Shown here in pieces: positions 23,256 through 32,643 of a stretch of 64,000 nucleotides of DNA (position 1 is its first letter; every line of letters begins with the position of its first letter). The position numbers and the translations under genes were made by a program. The DNA comes from Macrothele yani (lineage: Eukaryota > Arthropoda > Arachnida > Araneae > Macrothelidae): NCBI GenBank assembly GCA_039090855.1, contig CM077022.1:74920971-74984970 (forward strand), read 5' to 3'. The notes under the pieces were generated by a model that worked only from the letters and a program-made list of their open reading frames with translations, had not been told where the DNA came from and ran no database searches.

Positions 23256-23284
23256 CTGATGATGGGACGGCTGCTGTCTCGAAA
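23256..23284 (+). ncRNA. Hammerhead-ribozyme-like core in PLE end (candidate)
   Basis: CTGATGA is followed by a possible stem II (GGGAC paired with GTCTC, one wobble, one bulged T) and then GAAA: the two conserved hammerhead strands in correct order and spacing. PLE terminal repeats are known to carry hammerhead motifs. The inverted copy at about 22394-22400 keeps CTGATGA but has GAAT in place of GAAA. Stems I and III were not convincingly folded by eye. Confidence 0.4.
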
Positions 23285-23885
23285 GATCATGATGTATTTT
23301 AAGTGTATATAGTCTTTTATTATATTAAACTTTTTATAGCGTGAATATGCATACATCATAGTTTTTTAACATCGTGCAATGACATTTGAATTTAGTGTAA
23401 TGTACCTATGTCATGCTGCGTGAATGCGACTTGACATTGGCATTGACCTGATGTTTACCATTTTAAAGCCCCCAGAAATCCAACTTCAACATACCTCGTC
23501 GTGGGGTGGTGGTAACAGGTGGATTAGGTGCTGTAGCTTACAGTAGCTCCTCTTTTTGGAGAGTCCGAAACATGCTGGCTAACTGAGGCTCTGGTCTACC
23601 TAAGCCAAGGCCTAAGGTATTGTGCTGAGGGCTGAATGGTACTGAGGTAGTAAAATATCAGTATTGTTAACAATCCCTTCAGGGCACCAGGCGAAACCCT
23701 GTCATAATTAGCCTTCCACCCGGGATAGGGGGATTACCGGGTGACCTTTTTATTTTCCTCCAGTTTCGTGGGACCAAATATGGAACCTAACAAAAACAAA
23801 TCCTGGGTTAGGGTCTGACCCAGTCAGTACCCAACCTACAAAAGCAACATTTTCCCAGCCAAGGCCAGGATCTGTTGACCTTGAG

Positions 23886-25000
23886 GTGAGGCCCAGTTGT
23901 TCTGGGAACACCTCTCAAACTGAGGTGGGAGAAGCTGTTCCACACAAGCAACCACGACGTCTGGAGGCAGCAGGTAATACTGGGTTGCCAAAAGAGTCTG
24001 TGGTTGCTAGTGAGGCTGGTAACAGCAAAGAAAAGTTGCGACTTAGCGAGACTGCTAAGCGCAACATCAGGAGGAAGCTGGCAAGGCAGATGAAGGGGCA
24101 AACTGACAAGGAGTCATGTTCAGTGGGCCCCACATCTGTAGAAACTTCACCTGCTATGGATAAGAAAGGCAAGAGGCAGAGAGTTCTGTCATCTCTACCC
24201 CTTCCCCAGCCATGAAGAAGCCAGCCAAAAGAAGCAGGGACAAATCTCATTCCAGCACTTATGGCAATGCTGTCTCCACTGTCAGGATGGCCATCGTGAA
24301 GGAGAACTTCCCGAACGAGTGGCTTGATGACAGTGAGGTTGAGATCGTTCAGGAAGAGCATTTGAGGAGTGTGGATGGTTCTGAAGTTGGAGAGCCTCTA
24401 CAGCGCATCAAGAACTTTTCCTTGAACTTTGGAGCCTTTGTTTATCTTTGTGAGAACGAGGGAACAGGACAATGGCTAATGTCAGCCTTCAATAAAAATG
24501 ATAAGTATTGGAGGGCACTGGGCTCAAGGAAGGTGATGAGGGCCAGTGAACTGCCAAAATCAATCAAAGTTGCCTTTAGGATGAAGGATGTTTGGACCAA
24601 ACATCCTTCATCCAAAAAAGCAACCTTTACAACCATGGATCTTGCACCCGATCCAACATCCTCCAGTAGCTTGTTTGCACACAAGCCACTGGAGGGTGTT
24701 GGATCGGGTGCAAGTTCCTAAGGCTGTCACATGGATTTTCCAGGTGGACAGGGAATCAGCTAAAGCTATTGCTGAAGCCAAGTTCACTGCCTATACTGGG
24801 CTCAACAAGGGTCAATTCAAAGTACTACATGACCCTCAGGGTCTCAGCACCTCAAAGGAGGACATAGAAATGGAAGAGCCTCATTCTGCAGTTGTGGAAT
24901 CAGAAACAACTGCATCGTCTTTCCCTGGTCATTGTCTGGAAGCAGGGAAAGATTTAGGTCCAGCTGCGAGTGGATGGGAGACTGCGGAGGTGGAGGTGAT
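23886..25000 (+). pseudogene. LINE ORF1 protein, DUF4780-like
   Basis: ORF1 proteins of such LINEs bind the element's RNA. The N-terminal part is basic (SETAKRNIRRKLARQMKGQ) and low-complexity. A second frame carries MAIVKENFPNEWLDDSEVEIV and GQWLMSAFNKNDKYWRALGS. After a disrupted stretch comes HWRVLDRVQVPKAVTWIFQV and ESAKAIAEAKFTAYTGLN, a pattern of 'HWRV...E-P-x-G-V-x-L-x-x-x-x-D' resembling DUF4780. No zinc knuckles are seen. Frames change at ~24212 and between 24579 and 24716, where two hairpins replace the normal coding sequence. Confidence 0.65.
24579..24714. repeat. Two consecutive near-perfect hairpins inside LINE ORF1
   Basis: First hairpin: 17-bp perfect arms (ggatgaaggatgtttgg and complement) around a single nucleotide, 24579-24613. 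Second hairpin: 34-bp arms 24641-24674 and 24681-24714 with two mismatches and a 6-nt loop. The segment between the two axes is thus an inverted copy of ORF1-like sequence. Confidence 0.95.
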
Positions 25001-25109
25001 CGGCCCGGGTGGTGGTCATGAAGGTGTGGAGCTGGTTTCCAGCACCCACTGGGGGGAGGGGCTGGTCTGGCTGATCCTTCTGCCACTTGGTCTCTGAGCC
25101 TATCTTGCA

Positions 25110-25755
25110 ATGGAAAACTGCGTGAAATGTATCCAGGTAAATCTCCACCATAGTCGGTCTGCATCTGCTGCTTTATGCTGCAGACTGGCCGTGGGAGATG
25201 TTGATCTGGCTTTCATTCAAGAGCCATGGACACATAATGGAAAGATCCTAGGCTTACAAGGAACAGGATTTGTCGTCTTCTATAATACATCAAGTAGGAG
25301 ACCAAGGACCTGCTGGTGAGCAAGAGACATCATGCTATGCCACTCCCCGAGTTCACCACTGGTGATACAACTGTGATTAAACTTTTTATGTCACCTGCTG
25401 GTGGCAGAGAAGAGCTGTATGCAGTTTCTGCAAATTACCGTTTCATGAACCCGAACCTCCTCTCTCCCAGGAGGTAAAAGATATAATTGTCAACTTTTGT
25501 GAATCAAGTGGAAGACACCTCATCATCTGCTGTGATGCCAATGCTCACCATATTATGTGGGGGAGCAGCGACTGCAACAGACGAGGGGATAGCCTTATGG
25601 AATATCTGGAAAGTACCAAATTTCATAATCTCAATCGAAGCAGCGAGCCCACTTTTATTGTTTCTAATAGAAGTGAAGTCATTGACCTCACCCTTCAGAG
25701 GTGTTTGCAAGGCAAGGCACGAAACCCTGAAATCATCAGCGTCTCCCAACGGTGA
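25110..25755 (+). pseudogene. Jockey-like LINE ORF2, endonuclease domain
   Basis: AP-endonuclease-like domain that nicks the target for reverse transcription. The start reads MENCVKCIQVNLHHSRSASA, then DVDLAFIQEPW, where the Glu is a metal-binding residue. After frameshifts comes HLIICCDANAHHIMWGS (the D-x-N catalytic motif) and SNRSEVIDLTL. At least two shifts occur between about 25319 and 25540. The frame stops at 25755 near the junction with the inserted hAT relic, so it is truncated as well as damaged. Confidence 0.8.
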
Positions 25756-25756
25756 A

Positions 25757-27326
25757 ATTGCATAAACTCGAGACATAAATGAACATATGTGGGTAACCCC
25801 CCCCCCCCCCCCAGCACAACAAAAGTATTTCCATTACTATTAGTACCTATAATTATTATACTTATCAGCACAGCTGTTACCAATACTTCGGAAGATAAAA
25901 CGGTTTCACTTTGAGAATTACTTACTACCTACCTAAACCTTTTGCTCACAACAGCAAATTATTTTGGGGTTGAGCTTGCAGTATTAGTTTGTTGCTAAAA
26001 AATTTGATTCCTTCAGTGAAATTTAAGTAACTTTGATTTCGACAACTACATGATATTGTCTTTAACATATACCACACTAAGAATGTTAATAAAAAGTTTG
26101 CATTTGTATAAAATAAACCAATTACACACATAGCATACCTTTTAAAAAAGTTTTGCCTTTCTTTCCAATTGCAAAATTACCCATTTGGCAAATAAATAAA
26201 AGAAAATCTGCAGTCAAGTGTTTATGTTACTAGACGGGCAACTATTCTTTTTCATAGGATATTGATCTTTTTTTAACAGAAATTTTAGTCGTTAAGTTTC
26301 AGTCAGGTGGTATTGACCTAAAGTTCTATTTACTAATAAAATAACAGTATATTTGGCAAATTGAATGTTGATCTAAAGTCCCATTTATTAATTTAAAAAA
26401 AACATCAGTCTGGTGTGGTGTTAATCTAAAGTTATATTTACTAATAAAATAACACTTTCTTAAAAAAATGTGCAATCTTCATTTGTTTTTTAGCGGAGAC
26501 GCTATCAGGCTGATGCTTACGTTTACAACATCCTTCATTTGCAGTGTCTTGCTTGTGTACCGAAGAGGAAGAACCTTTACTATTACAAGTAGCCGTTATA
26601 ATTGCTTCAACAGGTTTTGGAGGCAGAACTGTAGCATGTACTCCATTTATATATGCAGAAACATGACCCAGCTGTATCAATTTTTCGACACCATATCCCA
26701 GCTTTCTCCTTCTGGGTGTCTTTTTTTCCTATCCAATCCCACTGGAATTTATTTTTGACTAAGGCCTCTAACGTCTTGAGATCATCAGTTTTGGTTAAAA
26801 ATTTCATCGTTGATGACGAACTCAACAAACTGAAATTGTGTAAACTTTCAAATCTCTAAAAACATTCACACAGACAGACACACACATGCACGCACACTTT
26901 TGCCTAAACAAAAAAACCACAAACGTTTCATCAGGGAAACGAAGACACCTCCTCCGTCACTGACTTACTAATACAATGAGGCAGGCTGCTCCCACGCGTA
27001 GGTGCAGACGCGTGAGTGACGTACTTTATTTGCTTTAACTCCCCCCCCCCCGCCGCCATCTCCAAGTTCCAATCCCACATTGCCCATCAGAGCGAAAAAC
27101 CGGTTTTTGTGCATCGTGGAGTAGAAGCGCCGACGAAATGACAGAATTTGCGCGCATGGCCTTTCCACAGGACAACAAACAACCACAGCACGAACTGCCG
27201 GCTTCATGTCGAGACTTCAGGCGTCAAGCTCGAATCAGCTGCATCGGCGAGAAAGACAATATTATTATCACATTAATTCATTGGTGAAAAGCAATTTTTT
27301 TTAGTAAATACTTTTGCCATGAATCG

Positions 27327-27358
<32 letters not shown>

Positions 27359-27486
27359 TTGTCGCTTATTAGAACTCAAAATTTAAGTCTTAAAAATGTC
27401 TTCAAAGCTAAACATCCGGAATTCCGGGTATGAAAGATGGCCCAAACCCGGAAATCCAAGTTAGACCCGGAACACAAACACCCCTG
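25757..27486 (-). mobile_element. hAT relic inserted in the Jockey-like LINE
   Basis: LINE coding sequence stops at about 25755 and resumes after 27486. On the minus strand the insert begins CAGGGGTGTTTGTG, a hAT-style terminus. It encodes only a zinc-finger N-terminal region at 26440-26830. Three diverged ~65-bp units sharing tctaaagt and tttactaataaaataac lie at 26300-26455, and a CpG-richer stretch lies at 26980-27240. The opposite terminus and the target duplication were not found, so the left boundary is approximate. Confidence 0.55.
26440..26830 (-). pseudogene. hAT transposase N-terminus with BED-like finger
   Basis: Minus-strand frame: LKTLEALVKNKFQWDWIGKK, then WCRKIDTAGSCFC, then in the neighbouring frame QMKIAHFF. 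The VKNKF-x-W-x-W block followed by KID and a Cys pair aligns with the N-terminus of the hAT relic at 10519-12930, suggesting the same family. The catalytic and dimerisation regions are absent. Confidence 0.5.
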
Positions 27487-28892
27487 ACCCTTTGTAGTGC
27501 TAACATGTTTGATCGCATTATTAAATGGCATGTATCTAGTGAACTTTCACTGTCCGATCATAGATACATTTGCTTTTCAGTTTCGATGTAAGACAACAGC
27601 TGGTGCAAGTCAGAAATCCCAGAAGGACCAATTGGGTTGGCTTCAGGGTGAATCTGGCAGCACATATTGGAGGCATGGAATTTAACATGAGCTCGGTGTT
27701 AGATCTTGAGTTAGCTGTTGACCAGTTGCAACGGTCTATTCACGAATCTTATCACCAAAACTGTCAGGTCAAGACTGGTGGTAGCTTACCAAGGCAAGTT
27801 TCTTGGTGGAATACACAGCTTAGTAGTCTTAGAGGCAAAACTAGAAGGCTCTTTAATAAAGCTCAACGTACTGGTGAGTGGTTGGTAAAACTACCCTCAC
27901 GCAATACAATAAAGCTATTCGAGAGGCAAAAAGAGGCTCTTGGAGAGATTTCTGTGGAAGTATTTAAGGTACTCCCAGTAATGCCAGATTTATGAAAATC
28001 ATGGCTAAGGACAATGTAAAATAGCCTGAACATCATCAACAGGGTTGATGGGAGTTTCACAAAAACTGGTAAAGAAACACTAACAGAAATGCTAGGTGTA
28101 CACTTTCCAGATTCAAGCATAATTGACCCCACTGGCGTATATGCCCAGCTAACCTTGAACACCGACGTGCAAAAAGGAGGACTGGAGGGTTGCCAAAAAG
28201 GTGGTCAATTATTCTAGGATTAAATGGTCCATTAATTCTTTTGAACCATATAAATCACCTCTGGCTCTTACGGTATTATTCCCATCTTAATTCAGCAGGG
28301 ACTGGAGACAATCACTCCACTTGTGTAAATTCTACCAGGCCTGCCTTGCATTAGGTTATGTACCAAGTGCTTGAAGACAGGCTAAGGTGATATTTATTCC
28401 TAGCCAGGTAAGCCAAATTACCAAAAGGCAAAGGCCTTTTACACCTATTAGTCTAACATCTTTCTTTCTCAAAGCTCTTGAGAATATGGTGGACAGGCAT
28501 ATTAGGGAGGAGGTTTTACTCCCTAAACCCCTCTCAAAATTCCACTTTGCCTATCAGCAAGACAAATCAACAGAAACAGCTTTCCATGGCATAATCTGTT
28601 GTCTGGAGAAGGCATTAGAATTTAAGGAGGTGGCATTAGCTACTTTCCTTGATATTTAAGGTGCCTTTGACAGGGTCTCTACGGAGACCATTGTGGGGGC
28701 TGTGGAAAGATATGGTGTAGATGGAACCTGTTGTTAATGGATTAAGGCCACGCTCACTAGCAGAACGGTTGTGGCCTTGCTAATCAGGGAAACTCTGTTG
28801 GTCTCTACTTGCCGGGGTTGCCCTCAGGGGTGCTCTCCCCCTGCTGTGGTGCCTGGTGGTGGATGGACTGCTGAGGATCCTGGAGGGGTATG
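27487..28892 (+). pseudogene. Jockey-like LINE ORF2, linker and RT (middle piece)
   Basis: Linker: WHVSSELSLSDHRYICF, RNPRRTNWVGFRVNLAAHIG and VSWWNTQLSSLRGKTRRLFN. RT: RPFTPISLTSFFLKALENM (fingers), FAYQQDKSTETAFHGIIC, then motif A as ATFLDI followed by a stop where 'EGAFD' is expected, then GALPLLWCLVVDGLLRILEG (after motif B). The piece ends just before motif C (the F/YADD box), where foreign sequence begins. Multiple frameshifts and stops. It bridges the endonuclease piece upstream and the RNase H piece at 35656. Confidence 0.85.
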
Positions 28893-29081
28893 GTTGCTGG
28901 TTGGTTGATCGATTTTAATGGCGCACGACCATGGATGGCCAAAGAGCGCCAAACAAAAGACATCAAAACAAAACATAATTATTAAAAAACGTACACAAGG
29001 CTAAAAACAGGCTGATGTGGTAAAAATGAAAGATGAGAGTGAACAAGTTAAAACCTAGATGAGGTTAAAAAAGGCAATTTC

Positions 29082-29957
29082 TTATAAAAACGAAAACACT
29101 GCTTTCACGTCGCAGGCTTCACCAATAAGAAATTGCAGCGTAGCTGCTCCTTCGTCCAACAGATGAGAGTGAAAATGACGAAAACGATTATCACAAAAAC
29201 GAACACAAGTACACAAAACATGAAGGACAGTGAGACGACAGTTGCACGTCTCACATACAGGCGCGGTGTTGCCACACAGCAAAAGGCGGCGAGTGAAACG
29301 ACAATGCCCGATGCGGTGACGCGCAAGCACCACTTCCTCCCTATGGTTTCGATGATATGAGGATTTCCAGATTCCAAGATTTGGTTTAGTACGACGCAGT
29401 TTATTTTCCACCTCTTGGTCCCACACACTCTGCCACGTTCGCTTGATATGCTCGTAAAGAAGAAAGCGGAAATCCCGGTGAAATAGTGGCAAGGGTGTGA
29501 CGACCACAGAGGAAGCAGATCTAGCAGCCGCATCAGCACACTCGTTACCCGAGATTCCAACATGTCCATTTAAGGAATCCGTATAGACCATAGCACAATG
29601 ATGAGAACCCGACTGAACATGGAGAAGGGCGAGATGCACAGCATGCATCTCCGCCGAAAACACTGTGGCCTCAGCTGGGATCCGCGCTACTGAAACGTCA
29701 TCTACACAGAAAACTGCGGATCCAACGTCTCCATGCATTTTGGAGCCATCAGTGAAAATGGGAGTGTAGTCAGAATTGAGGGCACGGTGCTCAGCAAAGA
29801 GCTGCTGGTACACTGACGCAGGGGTTGAGGATTTATCGAAAGATGTAAAGGTGGTATCAACCATGACACCAAGTGGGTGCCATGAAGGATCCCCAAAGCC
29901 CCTGGCCTCTCCAACAAGTGACAAGTCGAGCCCTACATCACGGGCTACGGTCGCCAT
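29082..29957 (-). pseudogene. LINE ORF2, RNase H and C-terminal region
   Basis: RNase H removes the RNA strand during cDNA synthesis. The open frame carries IFTDGSKMHGDVGSAVF (first Asp), EMHAVHLAL (Glu), VYTDS (Asp), and then immediately GHVGISGNECADAA (His, Asp). Normally about 50-60 residues separate TDS and GHVG, so an in-frame internal deletion has removed part of the fold. A C-terminal Cys/His cluster (CETCNCRLTVLHVLCTC) follows, as usual in these elements. The frame is otherwise open for 291 codons, but the enzyme is presumably dead. Confidence 0.88.
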
Positions 29958-30266
29958 ACAAAGACCGAAGGTTGAAATGCGCGAGGGACGGTTCTCGAAA
30001 AACGAGCATGCTGGGGATGAAAAACTGCATCGTATAAAAAATGGTCAGGAAGAGATCTAAGTTTCACGTAGAATTGAATACAGCTGCAGACGGCGTAATT
30101 CAAGCTATGGTTTGTTTGCGTCAGCGTAAAGGCTGGGAATCGGAGACGTTCGAAATGCTCCCGAACAAAGACTCAGTGCTTGATGGTGAATAGTGTCCAA
30201 AGGCCGGAGAATGAAACGACGAGCAGAGCCATACACGAAACAAACCATAATCCAGTTTTGACCATA

Positions 30267-31316
30267 TTAATGAATGGTAAATTCGAAACAAAGACATCCT
30301 GTCTGCGCCCCACGAGACTCTCGAAAGGATCTTAAGAATAGATAGAGCCCGCAGACAGGAAATCTTGAGCCACCGAACGTAAGCGCACGGTCGACGGTCA
30401 AACCAAGGAACTTGGTCTCCGGCAAAACTGGTATGGCTGCACGGTCTAAATACAGCTCTGGGTCAGGATGGAAGCCACGCCTCCGGCAGAAATGGACACA
30501 CGCCGTCTTGTCGGGAGATAGAACGAAACCATTGCTATTCGCCGCTTTAAAGATCTGGTTAATTGCAGAATGCAACTGCCTTTCAATAAAATGCATGCTT
30601 GATGACGAGCAGAAAATTTGCAAGTCATCAACATAAACAGTAGCCGAAACCGCAGGAGGAAGATTTATGAAAAGACAATTAATGCGGAGGATGAACAATG
30701 TGACAGATAAAATGCAACCTTGAGGAACACCTTGTTCTTGATGGAACGGTGCCAAGAGCGTCGTACCCAGGCGCACCTGGAACACCCGATTGCGAAGAAA
30801 ATTTACAATGAAGGTTGGAAGATTTCCTCGCAACCCGCATGCGTGGAAGTCACGGATAATACCGTGCCACACTCGATCATAGGCTTTCTCAATGTAAAAA
30901 AATACAGAAACCAGGTGCTGCCTACGCACGAACACCTCGCGCACAGATGTCTCAAGGTGCAGGAGAGGATCGTGAGGAGAACGATGACGGCGAAAGCCGC
31001 TTTGTGATGGTGAAAGTACTTGATGATATTCTAAAAAATGAACTAACTGGGAATTAACCATGCATTCAAGTACTTTACACAGACAGCTAGTGAGAGCAAT
31101 TGGATGATAACTAGAGGGAGACTTGGTATCCTTGCCAGGTTTGGGAAAAGGCAGAACAATAGCTTTTCGCCAAGATTCCGGGAAACTGTGCTCCGACCAA
31201 ATACGATTGTAAAGGATTAAGAGATTCTCGAGAGACGACTGCGAGAGATGACGGAGCATGTCATAGTGGATGCCATCAGGACCGACAGAGGTAGCACCGG
31301 ACCGATGCAGAGCCAC
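30267..31316 (-). pseudogene. LINE ORF2, reverse transcriptase domain (catalytic Asp lost)
   Basis: A 349-codon open frame covers the RT: GATSVGPDGIHYDML, SFPESWRKAIVLPFPKPGKD, HPIALTSCLCKVLECMV, QSGFRRHRSPHDPLLHLE, motif A, motif B as QGVPQGCILSVTLFILRINC, and motif C as VYVDDLQIF. Motif A should read F-L-D-I-E-K-A-Y-D; here it is FFYIEKAYD, replacing the metal-binding Asp with Tyr. The YVDD box is intact. The long open frame indicates a fairly recent insertion despite this lesion. Confidence 0.9.
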
Positions 31317-31379
31317 CCGTAGTTCAACTATGCTGAAGGGGAGTTATAACTTGTGTCGTTAAAAGGCGCAAAGGAGACT

Positions 31380-32620
31380 TTCTAGCGTTCCGCAGTGGAT
31401 TTAATCCTCAGAAAGGAGGAAGGATATGCCAGGTCACTCGACACGGAGGCAAACGCCTCCCCCAAACAATCAGCAATCTCCCCGACTTCAGCATATGTGC
31501 AGCCGTTACTCTCGAGAATGGAGATCTGGTGAGAGCTGTAGTTACCCCGGATCTTACGAATCTTGTCCCACACACTTTTTGAACTGGCACGTGAAGTGAG
31601 AGATGAAACATACTGGATCCAAGACTCCCTCTTGCTATGTCAACGCACCAACCGAGCATAGGATTTTGCTAGTTTGAATGTAACGAGATTAGCATCGGTC
31701 GGATAACGCCGAAATGTAGACCAGGCCTTATGTTGAGCTCTCCTAGCCGCTGCGCATTCAGGGGTACACCAAGGCTTCGGACTTCTGGAGAGTGCCGTAG
31801 ATGTTTTTGGTATAGAAAGATCAGCTGCCTGAAGAATGCAATTTGTGACTTCAAGAAGAGCTGCGTCGATTGACTCTTGGGTTACCATTGCAGAAGATAT
31901 CACTGTGGATGATGTGAAGACCTCCCATCTCGCACGCTCCATCCTCCACTGAGGAGGGCGGGAAGCAGAAGATTGGCATGTTCGTATGCTGCGAGAGGAC
32001 AATTGGAAAGCGGTTGCTCCCGTGGAGGTCATTACACACCGTCCACGACCAGTCGGCAATAATCGATGGTGATCCCAAGGTCAAATCGATCGCACTGAAG
32101 GATCTTGTCGGCTCATGGAAGTACGTGTCAGCACCGGAGTTAAAAAGGCACAAAGAGGCCGAGGACAGAAGAGACTCTATGCGACGACCTCTCGTGCTGA
32201 TGCTGACACTACCCCACAAGTGATGATGGGCATTGAAGTCACCTAGTAGAAGAAAGGGTGAACTAAGATCTCCAGAACAGAGACGCTCACGTTCTCGTCC
32301 GGCGGCAGATAGATACTGCAGACAGTAAGAGGCACAGGTACAGATATGCGAACTGCCACGACCTGCAAAGTTGTGGATATCGCGACGGAAGACACCGGAA
32401 CACTGTGAGGGACAAGAATATCGATTCCCCCACAGGCGATGTCTCCCGATGCATTATCTGTCCGATACGCACTGTAGCCTCGAACTGAAAGCAGGTCTGA
32501 TGGTTTAAGTTTTGCTTCCTGTAAACAAAAGCACACCGGAGAGTACAACGAAAGCAGATGTTTCACTTCATCAAAACTCGTCCGAAAACCTCGACAGTTC
32601 CACTGAATGATTGAAGCCAT
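31380..32620 (-). pseudogene. LINE ORF2, endonuclease domain and linker
   Basis: From an ATG at 32620 the frame reads MASIIQWNCRGFRTSF, FCLQEAKL (catalytic Glu) and GGIDILVPHSVPV. It shifts near 32250 to reach the D-x-N box region and SAIDLTLGSPSIIADWSW. A second shift gives TQESIDAALLEVTNCI and PKPWCTPECAAARRAQ, then SSKSVWDKIRKIRGNY. APE-type endonucleases nick the target to prime TPRT. Two or more frameshifts interrupt a protein that otherwise has all segments in order before the RT. Confidence 0.85.
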
Positions 32621-32643
32621 GGTTAAAAGTGAAATGAAAATGA

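Larger units (their letters stand above)
22268..23385 (+). mobile_element. Penelope-like element remnant with ~300-bp inverted ends
   Basis: The left arm (about 22268-22572) and right arm (about 23078-23385) are long, highly similar inverted repeats sharing gatgtatgcatattcac, aataaaagactatatacact, tattatatacagtcaagtgg and gaccatttagcc blocks. Between them lies a GIY-YIG nuclease relic in the plus orientation. Penelope-like elements uniquely join an RT to a GIY-YIG endonuclease and often carry pseudo-LTRs, sometimes inverted, so the structure fits. The RT itself is absent, so the copy is 5'-truncated with an inverted repeat of its end. Confidence 0.75.
23480..25755 (+). mobile_element. Jockey-like LINE, 5' piece (5' UTR, ORF1, start of ORF2)
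   Basis: A GC-richer 5' leader (from cctcgtcgtggggtgg) precedes ORF1 and the endonuclease portion of ORF2. The element continues at 27487-28892 (RT) and 35656-36720 (RNase H), all on the plus strand and in order. The gaps are filled by other transposons. Codon-level continuity of the protein across the pieces supports a single original element. Confidence 0.8.

Noticed and set aside
24442..24684. 80-codon minus-strand ORF in the Jockey-like LINE ORF1
   Set aside because: It exists because an inverted copy of the ORF1 sequence lies between two hairpins; it is a by-product, not a gene.
26980..27240. CpG-rich patch as a host promoter
   Set aside because: It lies inside the hAT relic just internal to its CAGGGGTGT end, so it is more simply the transposon's own leader.
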